A stretch of 64,000 bases of DNA from Moniliophthora roreri. Taxonomy: Eukaryota; Basidiomycota; Agaricomycetes; Agaricales; Marasmiaceae. Of this stretch, positions 1 to 12,741 are shown piece by piece (the stretch's first letter is position 1; the number at the start of each line of letters is the position of its first letter). The stretch covers positions 310,001 to 374,000 of the forward strand of contig LATX02000185.1 of assembly GCA_001466705.2 (NCBI GenBank), read 5' to 3'. The notes beneath the pieces were generated by a model that worked only from the letters and a program-made list of their open reading frames with translations, was not told the DNA's origin and did no database searches. Both the position numbers and the translations under genes were made by a program.

Positions 1-1952
1 GGATATACTAAAGTAAGGATACACACTCGAGACAGCCCTTGGACGTTCACCGTAAAGTCGCCAAAGGCCTTATCAAATAACGCCCGTAGGTCGTACCTGC
101 ATAACAAATACAGTCAGACATGAAGGACATAAATAATAGCGATAGAAATGGAGTACGAACCAGTGAGGAGCGTATACCATGTTCGAAGGCTGATGTTCGG
201 GAGTAAAGGTGGTTGGACAGAACTAACGTAACAGCTTCACTAGGATTCCTCAACGTCGCGGACCAAAATAGACATACCTCGTTGGGTATAACTTCCACAA
301 ACACAATTTTTTCGGGGGGGGAGACTCTTCTGACCCTCTCTGTCCACTTTTTCAAAAAGGGATAGTAGAAATCTGTGTACCAATCAATCTATTCATATTA
401 ATCAGCTTCTTGTGACCGCCGTTGACAGAAACGGGACGAACCTTTGCTCCAGTCATCGGGTGCTTAACAAAGTAGTTCTCCCTTAACATGACCGCCTCAT
501 CTTTGTTTTTACACCATCCCCAAACACCATGCATCTCCCAGATACACTTTCCCTGCGTGGGCCCATCTGGCCGCCATACCTTCCTACCTTCGGTATTGAG
601 TGTAGCTTGGCCGGTCTTACGAGTTGGCATGGGGAACGAGCGAGTCCAGACAGCGACGGTGGTTGGATGGCCTGCGCCTAATTGAAACGATTCAAAAGCC
701 GTGGCTATTTGGGGAGTTGTAGTGAAATAATGAAAGCAGAGGATAAGAGAGATCACTCACGTATACTGCCGAGGTGTAAATCAGTATTGTAGTCGAAACC
801 GTGAAGAGACTGCAAATCTATGTATCCCCTATGGGGTTCGTTCATCATCTGCATAGCACAGTAAGTTCGTGTATGTGAGCGTTGAAGAAATGCGGATCAC
901 CTCAAATCCTATAACAGCTTCTAGATCACCAACGGCCTTTACTAAAACTTCAGACATCTCTATGAAAGCATTCTGTAGAAATTCCTGAGCGGTCACTTGT
1001 TGGCCATGGCGGTTCTTGATGGTGAGTTTTGGCGCAAATGTGTCGCCAGCCCAGAACACTGTTCTACACACGACACAATGTCAGCATGTACTGTGGCATT
1101 ATAAACTGTATAACGTACGCCATAGTGGACGCAGCCAGCTTCTGATATCCACAAGGCCAAAGGCCTCTCTCTGATTCGATGTGGCCTCCGCCCTTGACGC
1201 CTTTGAGCCAAGCTGCTCCCGTTGGCTCAAGTTCGTGTAGATCAAAACCAACATATTCCAATGTCCATGCTGGTGCTCCAGAACCGCCGGAATAGCGAGA
1301 CCAAACATCTTGATGTAGAGCGACGAATGCGATCATCCCGTATCGAGGTAGCAGCTCAAGAATGCTACGAAGATAGGCGAGGTATTCTATGTCATAGATG
1401 CCTCTGAAACAAAAGCCATAAGCTGGGATGTGAAAGAAAGGACGTGAAGTCGAACTCACGGCCCAGCATGTTCCACTGCTTCCCAAGTGACAAGGAACCG
1501 TATGAAGGTAAATCCCCATCTTCGCAAACGAGAAAAATGTTCATGAGCTTCCTCTAGCGGAAATGGTCGTCCAACGAAGGTTACAGTTTCTGCTTCAGAT
1601 GGAAAGACTTCGTCGTCATGATTTGCTGGGCTATAAATGCATAAAGTTACTGTCTCTACGCAAAGCAAATCGTTGCGCACCTCTTACATGACCCAGAGAG
1701 ATTTACTCCTCGCAAATTGCAGACGCGCCCATATCTGTCCACGAAATGTCTGCCTGATATACGTATGTCGTTGCCTGTCCACTCATGTGCATAACCCTTG
1801 GAGGATCCGGGAATGTAGGAGGAAGAGGTTGAGGGGTGCTCTTTGTCGACCTTGATCGTATTTTTCTAAAAAAAATTGTCAGCTTTTGTCAACGCAACTT
1901 CTTCATTACTGATACTTACAGCTACGGCCTCGGAGCTGCTCGTTTGAGGCAT
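1..1952 (-). CDS. GH5 glycosidase, steryl-beta-glucosidase/glucocerebrosidase-like (3' end outside window)
   Basis: Likely hydrolyses a beta-glucosidic bond in glucosylated sterol or ceramide, as in fungal EGCrP2-type GH5 enzymes (family knowledge). Translation starts at 1952 with MPQTSSSEAVA, then an intron; the next exon (about 1866-1683) reads RISGRHFVDRYGRVCNLRGV, the typical start of the GH5 domain. Later exons give FVGRPFPLEEAHEHFSRLRRWGF, then FVALHQDVWSRYSGGSGAPAW and TFAPKLTIKNRHGQQV. The acid/base glutamate is in MNEPHRGY (about 840) and the nucleophile in FVEVIPNE (about 280). The last visible exons read MVYAPHW and YDLRALFDKAF, and the gene runs off at base 1. At least eight short introns are visible. 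No signal peptide is seen, so a cytosolic enzyme is likely. The exact substrate cannot be read from sequence. Confidence 0.88.
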
Positions 1953-2221
1953 TTCGTCCCCTACAAGGATGTAAGACGAGTCCAAGCTCGACGAGCTCAT
2001 CTAGCGAAATGAAAGAATGAAGTTGGGAAATGACCGGTTGAATAACAAGGTCCCTAACAGACGAGATATTCGGGCAACTAATGCCGAAATGACCGCGTCA
2101 GTGCGTCGCTAAGGCGTGTCTCAACCCGGCATTCACAACAAGTTCATGTTCAATGTACAGTAGAAAGGAAATGTTTTAGTCATTGTCAACTCTAATTACA
2201 AGCCGTCCGAAGCCGTCCGAA

Positions 2222-5006
2222 TTATGCAAAAGCAGCCTCCGCTTTACTTTCACTAAATCCATAGTTTTCACCCTTCGTAAACGCCCTCGTGCACTGGGCC
2301 ATTGTAACCGAACTGCAAACCCATGATGATCAATACGCCGGTCTTCAGAAAGGTATAAAGAGGATACGTACGCTCTTGAAATAGGATCAGTCTGGTAGAA
2401 GTTAGTTATCGGCTTTCTGAAGACTTCTCCTAAGATCTTGCTTCCAGAGGTCTTCTTTGCCAAGGCTTGGAGGCCAGCAAGGGCAACCTCAGGTGACGTC
2501 TTTTCCGTGATGTCGTACCGCACCAGCGTTGGTGAGATCTCCCACATACGATCCCGTAGGGAGAGGACGTCGTCGTAGGGAAGAGGCGAGCCAACGACTT
2601 CTGAAAGAGCACTGTAGATTCGGGTAAGCAACCAAGTCTACGACGAAAAGTTTGGACAATACCGGATAATTTTCCAGTCCTCGCGAGAAGCACCAGGAGG
2701 GGGAACAGCCGCCCGTCCCAATTGCGAACGACCTTCAGTGTTTATCCATGTTGTCGATTTCTCGGTGTAGGCAGCACCAGGGAGAACAACATCAGCTAGT
2801 TGTGCTCCCAGATCACCATGGTGGCCCTGGTACACGACAAAGGCGTCTTGGGGAATGGCCTTGGGGTCAACTTCGTCGGCATTTAGAAGGTAAATAAACT
2901 TGGGTTTAGTAGTAGTAGCCTTCTTCGAGGGAACAAAGCCGACATCGTATGCTGCAGGACGCGATGCAATCTAAGTAGACGATATTGAGCCTCATACACC
3001 TCGTAAAACATCAATGAAACTTACCCGCTGCAAAACACTGAATCCATTCCATTCCGGGGTAGCCAGCGTCTTCTTGTTGATCTCCACAAACCGTGTAAGT
3101 GCATTATAGACAGCAGCACCATCAGGATGTTCCGCGATCGCGCTTCCAACGATGATCAAGGGCTTCTTGGCCGCCTTGAACTTTTGTGCAAACTCGCCCT
3201 TTCCAGAGATGAAACCCGACAACGCCTTTGCATCAGCACCGAGATAGTCATACCCATAAGTGGTATCCGCACGTTCACCAATGAGACCGACCTCCAGACC
3301 GGTGTGCAGCCAGCTCTTCCGTATACGCGAGTTTAGGACAGCTGCTTCATGTCGGGGGTTGGTGCCAACAAGGAGAATAACATCTGCTTCCTCGACTCCA
3401 GGAATAGTCGAGTTGAAGAGGTAGTTTGACCGAACATCAACACCGTGGACCGGGGAAGTATTGCCAGCAGTCTGGTCGAGGGTGAGGTTGTCTGAACCTA
3501 ACCGGTTCACCAAATCCTTCAAGGCAACTAATGACTCGGTATCAGCCAAATGACCTGCAACAGCTTGTATCTCGTCATCCTTTGCTCCAGTTCGTGCAAG
3601 GCCCTTTGCAATTGCCTCAAGAGCTTCCTCCCAGTTTGCGGCAACAAAGCGGTCACCTTCCTTGATGAGAGGGTGAGTGAGCCGCTGGAACCGTAGACCG
3701 TCGTAGGCAAAACGAGTCTTGTCGCTGATCCACTCTTCGTTGACATCGTCATTCATACGTGGTTGAATACGCATGACTTGGACACCTCGCGAGTCGATAC
3801 GAATATTCGAACCAACAGCATCCAGGACATCAACGGACTCGGTATTCTTGAGCTCCCAAGGTCGAGCGGTGAATGCATACGGCTTGCTTGTTAAAGCACC
3901 GACGGGGCAGAGATCGACAACGTTCCCAGACAACTCCGAATCCATCGTCTTCTCCACGTACATGCCGATCTGCATGTCATTACCGCGACCCGTCGTACCG
4001 AGCTCCTCGACACCTGCCACTTCATTGGCGAAACGGACGCAACGTGTGCACTGGATACAACGGTTCATGGAGGTCTTAACGAGGGGTCCGAGATCCTTGT
4101 TCTCAACTGCACGTTTGCCGGTTATTTCGTGGAACCGTGTACGGTCAGAGCCGTAACGCATTGACTGGTCTTGAAGGTCACATTCTCCACCTTGGTCACA
4201 GATAGGGCAGTCGAGTGGGTGGTTGGCGAGGAGGAATTCCATGACGCCTTCCCTGTGTAAATGAATGAGCATCTACATGAAAGCTGCAACACTCGTTCGG
4301 GCTCACCGAGCTTCGTGGACCAGAGGCGTATTTGTGAAAACCTTGGAACCTGGCATGGCAGGCATGGCACTGGCGTCAAAGATCAAAAAACGGGAGCATC
4401 AGGTACTTTTAAGTTGAGACAGACCATGATGCGACTGGCTTGGGAGACCTCTCAACTTCGACCAGACACATTCTGCAAAACAGGGTGAGACGGACCCCAG
4501 ACCGGAGCTGGAGTGTACTACTCACCGACAGTTACCAGCAATAGCGAGTCTTCGTGCAGAAATGAGTCAGATAATCTTCTTACTTGAAAGGTACTTCATA
4601 CCTGTCGTGATAGCAGAACCTGGCCAGAACATGATGAGCACATGAAACGGAGGATGGTGCCGACTTAGACTCACCTTGGGATGGTTGCTCCGGCGGCTTC
4701 ACATGCTTGAATAAGGGCAGAGCCTATCCAAAACAATACTTTTAGTCCATTAACAACCCCGACAGCTTCAATCTTCCGCACCCTGTGGAACCGTTACTTC
4801 CTTCCCATCCACCGTCAATGTTATATCGGCCTGTCTCGCTGAGGTTGACGCTATCGTTCTCCGACCTTTACAGAGAGGAAAATGTCAGAAAATTTCCATA
4901 AAAATGAGGAGGACGTACCGCTCGAGGACGAGCATTGTGAGGCGACCGCTTTTCCGAGTAGACCCGTCGACGAAGGTCGCGACGCGACCGTCACAATCCG
5001 CAGCAT
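2222..5006 (-). CDS. NDUFS1: NADH:ubiquinone oxidoreductase 75/78-kDa iron-sulfur subunit (complex I)
   Basis: Largest peripheral-arm subunit of mitochondrial complex I; it carries Fe-S clusters that pass electrons from the FMN site towards ubiquinone. ATG at 5006 starts a Ser/Arg-rich mitochondrial presequence ([20 protein letters not shown]). The 2Fe-2S ferredoxin-like domain follows over several small exons: [17 protein letters not shown], then [22 protein letters not shown]. The fourth Cys of that cluster is split by an intron (ASC before AMPAMPG, near 4430/4370). The long exon at 4254-3020 carries [15 protein letters not shown] and [16 protein letters not shown], the 4Fe-4S ligands, then the molybdopterin-oxidoreductase-like domain. 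The C-terminus ends [16 protein letters not shown] with TAA at 2224-2222. All exons join in frame, so the gene looks intact. It lies 270 bp from the start of the GH5 gene in the same orientation. Confidence 0.96.
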
Positions 5007-5360
5007 AGGAGACAGGAAATATGGAGAATATCAGGAAAATAAAGGAAAAATGTGAGGTGAGGGCGTTGAGCCCGCAGGATGAGGAAGAAGTATTGGCGAA
5101 AGCCTGCTCGTCGCGAAAGGCAGCGACCAACCACGTTTGCCCGATTTCCTGTTCCCACACTTCCGACCTCAGGCCGGCCGGCTTAACGATCCGAATTAGT
5201 ACGTCACTCCGTTATCGCCATTGGACGCACGAAAATAATTCCCCGTTTTGTTTAATATCTGTATACTACATGGTGTGTACTACTTCCCGCTGAATGCTTT
5301 CTGAGCCAAGTCACTCTATCAACAGTTCCGCGATCAAGAGTCGCTCCCAAATCTTGACAG
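5007..5360. other. Intergenic spacer
   Basis: Between the start of the complex I gene and the stop of the GMC gene, both on the minus strand. It should hold the complex I promoter. I see no clear TATA box, repeat or RNA gene. Confidence 0.6.
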
Positions 5361-7975
5361 TCAAGCCACTGATTCCTTGATAATATCCGCCGCCTGAACA
5401 CGAACCAATGGCATCGTCAGTGATGTACTCAAAAACATCAAAACCTGTACCTTCTCTCCAATTGCATAGGCAGTCGCTTGTGGATGACATGATAATTGCT
5501 GAAAAACATTGAATCTGACAATATAGCCGAATATCCAAAGTACGCACCATTGGAAGGATCGATAAATCTGCGACTCTGAGATTGGAGGTACCGTGCACGA
5601 TTAATCGATGGTCCACAACGCCACCATCTTCATGAGGTAGCATAGCTGCAGACCCTACAGGATGAAGGCCAGACATACACTACGGGGCCATCAGGAGGTT
5701 TTACGCGCGTTTCTAAGATGCCAGTGACTTACCCCATTCCGAACATAATCTTTCAATACTTTATTTGTTTCCGCTTCATTAATGCCGCTGGGTATAGCGG
5801 GTAGAACGATATCCTTCAACGCATTCGATAAGGGTGGTGACTTGCACAGCTGAAAGGTCAGTTTGAATATTCCGACCAGCTTGTCAAGATCGGATTCCAC
5901 CGAAAAATATCTGGGGTTCAAGTCAGGAAGCTCGGTGGGATCGGACGAGTTGATATGTATGCATCCGCGAGACAGAGGTTGTGAAAGGAAGGCCACATTC
6001 GTAACATAACGATGGCCAGGCTTAGGGGTGTAGTGGGGCGTCGGTATATAGCCCGCCACGTTGGTTATCCTTGTCCAAGTAAGTCCCAAAGCGTCTGGGT
6101 AGATGATTCGCGATCACTCACTCGCCATGGACAGAAGATTTGTCCGTAAAGTCTTTTCCCAATAGCATATACTGCTTAAGAATGCCTCTCTTGACACTTT
6201 CTGGCGTATCCCTTGCAATTAGACTGACTGGGTTACGGAGCTGCTCATCCCAGGCTTTGACCTCTGCCGATGTACCAAACTTCTCCGCGGGCAAGTAGAC
6301 ATACGCCGGTATAGGCACAGAAGCTAGAAGGCCCCTCCTTTCTGCGCTATAGGTAACTATGAGTCTGCAGGAGATAGTGTCAAATGAATGTCACGCACTA
6401 AAGAGCCTGGTGTTTCTCGAGCTCCTTGGGGTCCGCCAGAACATCGAGAGTTTCGTACTTTTCAGTTTCCGCAATAGCAAAAGCCATAACATGGTCCTCT
6501 GTAAAAAGTCAAGAAAGCATTGATGTAACATCAAATCCAGCGTACGCATGTTCTCCCCGACACCAGGAAGGTCGATGAGCGTTGGTATGGACAGTTTAGA
6601 TAATATATCAGAATTGCCGATACCAGAGTGCTCAAGGATGCAGGGGGTACCGAGCGTGCCTTGTGTGACAGAATTAGCCAAGGGCTGAGTCGGTAGCAAC
6701 TGAAAGGTCACGGACTAACCTGCGGAGACAACAATCTCCCTCTTGACCAGGGCTTTCCGAACTACGCCGCTGTCTCCGCAACTAAACTCCACTCCCGTTG
6801 CTTTCTTCAGAGTCGAGCTTTGCGGGTCATCTTCAAGAATAACCTGTCCAGTGTGGGCGTTCAGCCACACTCTGGGATGACAACTCAAGCAATGGTCACC
6901 TTTCGTACAAAGGCACCCGGAAGCACCACAAGATTCGGTCTCTGGGATTGCGATCTGAGATACGCAGTGGCCGAATGAGATCGCTTGGCGGTCTTTGTAT
7001 CGATACTCGCGAAACCTGTAGATATACCAACGAGTTCCCCTGCGTTCTGAAGGAAGAGTAAATGCACATCCCGATGAGTCCAGAAAAGACATACTGCATC
7101 CAGATTCTTCGGCATGTTGAAGTTCAGAGCCGAAGACACGATATCCGCGTGAAACTCGCTGAAAACCAAACCCAACGTTTTCTCAACAGGTCCTAGGCCA
7201 GACGTTAGATCACTTTTGTCGAGTTCGTATGGAAAATTTGGAGACAGACCACCAGTTCCATGAACGTTCGGGTTAGTCTTGATCGCGTACTTGTCTTGCT
7301 CAGCAGGAGATAGGTCCGTATGGGCAAGGTTTTCGCTCTGGACGAAGGAATATTCAGGGAGATGATGTCACGTTTGAGCAGGAGGAACGAGGACCTTCAT
7401 CATGTATTTCAGAAGAGACGTCCAATTCCACCCCGGGTTACCCAAGGCCTCCAAGCGGTCAAACTCTTCTTTTGTCGGACGTATCATATACAAATAATTC
7501 ATCTTCGTGCGCTTGAGCTTTCAGAAGGTGATGGACCACATTGCACTCACTAATGAACTTCCACCGAGACCCCTCCCGTGGCTAATCGTCATGGCGCGAC
7601 CATTCAAAGAGGTTTGTGGGGTAGTCAACGACATCCAATCGTATTTCGGGTCTCCTACTGATCTTCCCAACATAGCTGTTTCAAAGGATGCGCCAGAATC
7701 AGTTCATTTGTCTCAGCAAAGGCATCAGAAACGCACCGGGAACTTCGATGACTGGATCCCCTACGACGTGAGCATCCCCGGCTTCCAAGACTCCCACCAC
7801 AACGTTGGGATCCTCGCTCAACCTTATTTTCGACGAGAGTAATGATCAGGATGACTGATGTGATATGGCAATCTACGAACCTTGAAGCGACAACCAACCC
7901 GGCCGTGCCTCCACCGACGACGATATAGTCATACGAGATGGCCGAGAAATCTTCTGCAGAGGGAATAATGGGCAT
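5361..7975 (-). CDS. GMC oxidoreductase, aryl-alcohol-oxidase-like (copy 1)
   Basis: FAD-dependent alcohol oxidase family; relatives oxidise aryl or aliphatic alcohols and release H2O2. ATG at 7975 gives MPIIPSAEDFSAISYDYIVV followed by [12 protein letters not shown], the N-terminal ADP-binding motif. Next exons read [15 protein letters not shown], then MLGRSVGDPKYDW and HGRGLGGSS (GMC signature 1). Signature 2 is near 6650 (GTLGTPCILEHSGIG). The C-terminal exons hold HPVGSAAMLP with the catalytic His, and [14 protein letters not shown] with the second His. The stop is TGA at 5363-5361, after AADIIKESVA. About a dozen short introns can be placed in frame and no nonsense change was seen. There is no evident signal peptide, unlike secreted lignin-related oxidases. 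Its closest relative in the window is the GMC gene at 26003-28584. It is head-to-head with the DUF6534 gene at 8879. Confidence 0.9.
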
Positions 7976-8878
7976 ATGGAGAACGTCACCGTCAGAAGCA
8001 ATGGTTAGTGAAAACGGATTGCAATGGTGTTCCTAGTTGAACTTCCCGCTGAATATTATTCTCGGTACTGGACATACTGTACCATTTCGTAATGCGATCA
8101 AAACGTGTGAAAGCCTACAGACTCCATGGGAGCAGGGCACGAAGTCCATCGACTCGATTCTGAGAAATACTTTCTATGAGAGGAAATTTATTCTCGAGAC
8201 TCGTCACTGAAGATACCCAGCTACGAGCACGATCCGGAGGGTCCTTTGATGATGACGAGTATCTTACATTTCTGATGCATCAGCAACGCTCGAAACCAGG
8301 ATCATTCAATCAATGACTTTGTTCACTCATTTGCGGTGCTAGAAGTTGTGTTCCGAAGCTGATTTACGGATGGGTGAATATCGAATACGTGTGAGTGAGG
8401 AGAACTTTCATGGCGGTCATGTCAAGAGGGTCGCGCCGTGAGAAAAGTACACGTGTGTCCCGCGAGCATCGTCGACTTCAACGAACGATCTCAATTCAGC
8501 GCCCAAACGAATCAACATCTCCCGCACCATCTTATCACGGCTCCCGCTATGAAGGAATATCATATTGCCATAGACAGCTCGCTCTACCCATGAATCTCTC
8601 GGGGGTTTTGGGTAAAATCTCAATGAGGTGGTACATACCTGCTTCTGCCTATCATCTAATTGCTGAAACCGTCATCTTTCATCTATCACTTGACGGAACA
8701 GAGAACTTCCTCCGAGATGCTACAACGGTGATAAGCCATCATCAGTAGCTTCCCTTTTCGCTTCAGCGTAGCGCTGTCATCGATCAGAGGACGCAATCAA
8801 TGCTGTTTACTGACTTGTTTTCTGTCTCAGTAGCTACATATAGATCCCTCATTTTGATGTCGCCTCCAAACTCCTGCA
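7976..8878. other. Divergent intergenic region between GMC copy 1 and DUF6534 copy A
   Basis: About 900 bp between two divergently transcribed genes, so it probably contains both promoters. Short open frames at 8417-8623 (-) and 8395-8748 (+) have no recognisable domain. The region may be compared with 24491-26002, which has the same gene arrangement in mirror image. Confidence 0.5.
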
Positions 8879-10387
8879 ATGGCCACTCCACCTGCCAATC
8901 TATCGAACGTGTAAGTCTCTCTCTCCCAGTGACCATTCTGCTCGGTTGTACTCAAATACTGGCTCTAATTCTAGCACCGGCCCCTTGGTATGTCCACTGC
9001 AAAGTGTACCACAGCTAGCTTTACACTAAAATTGATTTAGCTCCTGGGATATCTGCTAAACTACGGTTTATATGGCGTGCTTTCAGTGCAGACGTGTACG
9101 TATGTTCCTCATCCTTTTCTAAATTGTTCTGACAATATTTTCCCCCGAAGACATTTACTATACTGCATTCCCGAAAGACCCCAAAGCTTTTCAATATCTC
9201 GTCTACGGTGTTTATCTCGTGGAGACCATGCAGACCGTAATGATAACCTACGATGCATTTCAGCAGTTTGCGTACGGGTTCGCAGATCCCGCAGCGCTCG
9301 ATAGGATTAACCTTATCTGGTTCGACTGCTGTCTCATTGATGGACTGGGTAGGCGTTTTTCGACTAATCTCACATTCGCAGTAACTTACAGGCGATATCT
9401 GACAGTGGCCTTCCTTGTGCAAACTTACTTCGCGTATAGGATATACACGCTATCAAAATCGAAAGCGTTGTCAGGCATTATCTTTTTCGTCAGCGGTCAC
9501 TCAAGTTCCATCCGAGATTCTAGAGTTTAACCCTCTTCTAGATGGCTTTTACTCAATTCTCGGGAGCCATAGCCACGGGAATCCTCGCCAAGATAGTATC
9601 CGCATTCTCCAAGCTACGAGCTCGTTGCTTTATTGCTGCATGTGTGAGTTTGGTCGACCTCATTAGTCTAGAGTGATTGTTGAATGACTCCATTTGTGTT
9701 AGTTCTGGCTAGGTCGGTGTCTCGTGAATATTGGACCGAAGGACCCTGAATTATAACCTTTTCAGGTGGAAGCGCAGCAGTTGATATTACCATAGCTGTC
9801 TCAATGATCTACATAGTAAGTCGAGACGTTCGTCGTCTCCCGAGGCCTGCAGTTACTTACCCGAACCATCAGCTCTCGCAGTATGATACCAGCTTCAAGG
9901 AGACACAAGATCTCGTGAGACGTCTCATTCGACTCACTATGGAAACTGGAAGCCTCACTGGTGTGTTCTTTCTCACTACTTTTTTTTGACTTTGTTACCA
10001 ACCTTGTGGACGGAACCAGCGGCCATCGCAATCATTGACCTGGTTCTCTTCCTCGTGTATCCACTACAGGACTATCATATCACGCCAGCTCTAGCGCTCG
10101 CCAAGTTCTACTCCAATTCGCTTTTGGTGGTGTTCAACAGTCGTGTTCGTATTCCTGGTGGCCGGGGGAATGAATCGATGCCAGCATCGAAAGGTGCAGT
10201 CGGATGGAGTAACAATAGAGGCCGATCCAGTATTACAGGCCCGAGTATACGATTCGATGTCGAGGAATCCGTTTGGACAGATCCGATCCCATTGGAAAGT
10301 TTTGGGGTGAGTTTACTTGGCTTCTGAATCACACTCTCATCTTGATGCAAGTCCTAGAAATCAACCCGTGATGGCCATGGGATTTAG
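8879..10387 (+). CDS. DUF6534 family multi-pass membrane protein, copy A
   Basis: Member of a basidiomycete-expanded family of unknown function with about seven hydrophobic segments. ATG at 8879: MATPPANLSNV, then small exons reconstruct TGPLLLGYLLNYGLYGVLSV and QTYIYYTAFPKDPKAFQYLV. The family block AFQQFAYGFADPAALD is at 9255-9300. Later exons give AFLVQTYFAYRIYTLS, KETQDLVRRLIRLTMETGSLT and the hallmark KFYSNSLLVVFNSRVRI near 10110. A final intron joins the last coding piece KSTRDGHGI with TAG at 10385-10387. About nine introns, all phase-consistent with copies B, C and D. The C-terminal tail is hydrophilic and Ser-rich. Most similar to copy D (23048-24490) in the N-terminal helices and in LVLFLVYPLQDYH. 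No enzymatic motif is visible. Confidence 0.85.
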
Positions 10388-10848
10388 AAACGGGAGTTAT
10401 CAACGAGAGTCACGATGCCTACGTCCATCATGAACTACGGAAACAATTTTGTTGTACGTATTATTAATTCCACAATGACAGCCTAGAGATATGTATCATT
10501 CAATCATTGCTACTTCATACCTACTGTCAAACAGTCCTTTTTTTGCGTATCACTATCACTATCGAAGTGACATTCCTTTGAGACTGATCAAGGTATATTT
10601 AGAATTGATTGCCACCTACCACCTCGGAAGGCAGTCTACGGACGGTATATTTGACACTAGGTATACGACGGATCCAACTACATGTAAACTCACAAATTAC
10701 ACCTTCCTTCTAGTCCATGAGTAGCACCTTTTTTTTTGGTAAGAAAATGCAAAAAGTCCCAAGATAGCGATAACAATAGCGGTAACAAGCGATCATGCCC
10801 TCAAAATCAAATTCCTTGTGCTCCAACGCCACATCTGCACGAACTTCT
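10388..10848. other. Convergent intergenic region
   Basis: Between the 3' ends of DUF6534 copy A and the mannosyltransferase. AT-rich with short T runs; no gene, RNA or repeat recognised. It probably holds both polyadenylation regions. Confidence 0.55.
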
Positions 10849-12741
10849 CTACAGCTCGAACCTTCTTTCATGCTTCACTGTGACAGCGGAAGGTACCCTT
10901 GTCTTGTTGGGCATTGCCTCCCAAATGGGATCGACATCAGGTCCTTCGAGATCTCCGGCACCATCCCAGCCCCAGCACCACACTGTTTTTGTTTTCGACA
11001 TCAGCTCTCATGACTAGGAAAGGAACACGCATGGCCACTTACCATGACTCGGGCCACCGACAAAGTCCAACGGTACACTCTCCTCTTCCGTGAATAGCCT
11101 ATTCCAATTTCACTTCAGCTCGCGCCGCTAGTGGGTAACTAGAGAGAAACTTACCGATCATGGGGACCAAACCACCCCCGGTCCTGAGGATCCTTCATTC
11201 TTTCGTCCGGTACACCACCCAGTCGTTTATACCCTCTGATCGAGGTTAAATTCCGACGTTGCGGGTGAATGATATCGTATACTTTCTGTTGGTAGGATCA
11301 GTATCTGACCACGCAGATCTCAAATGGAACTTGTTTCGTTACCCGGTCATAAGCTAACTTGACCCTTGGAACCATCATAATCCGGCCATAGCCTGCTTGC
11401 CAATAATCGTTGCAGATCAAGCTACACTCGCCTGAAACGTGATGTCAGCACCGGCCAAAGCGAATATCAGGGACCACTCACTAGCGGAGCATTCGCCTTC
11501 CGTGATACGTGCCATTCTGAACCTGACTCTGACATGCGGTGGTTCGTAGAAAGGTGCTGGATCAAGTACAGCGATACCATTCCAGCATGATTGCACTTGA
11601 ATTGGTAAATGGGCCTGTGCGTCGTTCAGATTAAGAAGAGGTAAAGGCTCAAAAGGAAAGCACGTACCTGGAACCTCGCACTACTCTCGGGATGATGGAG
11701 GATCATCTCGAACGGTGCATTCTCCAGTGCGGTGCCATTAATATCCCTTGCAACCCAATTGTCGTAGAAGACCGGGCTCTGAATCTCGCTGTGGTACATA
11801 TAATCCGCCGCACATGTAATTCCAGCATTGTTCAACCTCGACTGGTATATCAGCTCGAGGATATCATCAACGCAAGGAAGAATATCGTTCATGAAGACGA
11901 TGGTATCAAAGATCTCTCCTTCTGCATCTCGGAGTTCGTGGAGTGGTAGGAAGGCGGCATTTCGGACTTCGGCGAGATATTCGATACGATGGTTGAAGGC
12001 TCCTCGAGTACGCATCGAGGTACGAATAGTAACGCGTAATCCGACTGATTTGGTTAAAGCGTCGAATATCCGAAGGAGTGCCTTCGTCTGATCAGTGGAA
12101 CCATTTTCATATATGGAAACATAGATATTCTGCGGTCCTAGTATGGCAGAAATGCGGAATAGTGTTGCAAAAAGGTCAGGGATAATGTCGAAGGAGTTGT
12201 AGAGGTTGATTGCGAAGAAGTACTTGTGTTCTCCCTGTGTCGCTTGACTCTGTTTGACCTCGGTGTGTTCCGAGGCAAAGCCTAGGCTGTCCCACCAACT
12301 AGATTGTGAGGCTCCCCGTTTCCCGAACAGCGGCTTGTACCTCTCCAAAGCCTGTTCCGCGTATAGAGGTTGCACCCTGTCACGAGCACCGCATGTTCGT
12401 GTGTAATGCGGTGTCAGAGTGGTGAGGAGTTCTAGGACACGGAAGCGTTGGTCGACGTTCGGGAGGTCCATTGGGTGTCGACTATGTGCGTGTTGTGTTG
12501 CAGGTGTATGGGACGAACGCCATGTAGGTGTCGTACTCTGTGTCTTATTTTAGTCTTCATTCATGTCGTAGGAGAGTAAAAGACACACCCCGCCAAAACT
12601 CCATGGCCATGAAAACAGCTTCCCAATGACGAGTCCAATAATGACACCAATGCCGATGGCAGTAGTGGTAGGTAACCGTTTCAGCCTCTGTGGAAGTGTT
12701 GGAGTAAGAGGGCGTTTCTTGCTGGGAGAGCTGGAACGCAT
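10849..12741 (-). CDS. CAP59/CMT1-type (GT69) mannosyltransferase, type II membrane protein
   Basis: Fungal glycosyltransferase family first known from cryptococcal capsule and glycan synthesis (alpha-1,3-mannosyl transfer); expected in the Golgi. ATG at 12741: a basic cytosolic tail MRSSSPSKKRPLTPTLPQR, then one membrane anchor, TAIGIGVIIGLVIGKLFSWP. An intron at about 12585-12535 joins it in frame to a stem region. The luminal domain is in one large exon (to about 11675) and includes YFFAINLYNSFDIIPDLFAT, IYVSIYENGSTDQTKALLR and the acidic VFMNDILPCVDDILELI. Downstream exons read GPHDR, LFTEEESVPLDFVGGPSH, then a Trp-rich end WCWGWDGAGDLEGPDVDP, with TAG at 10851-10849. Intact by splice and frame. 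Acceptor and linkage cannot be inferred. Confidence 0.88.

Noticed and set aside
8417..8623. Minus-strand frame with an ankyrin-like flavour (MLIRLGAELRSFVEVDDARG)
   Set aside because: Too short, no repeat periodicity, and it lies in the divergent promoter region.
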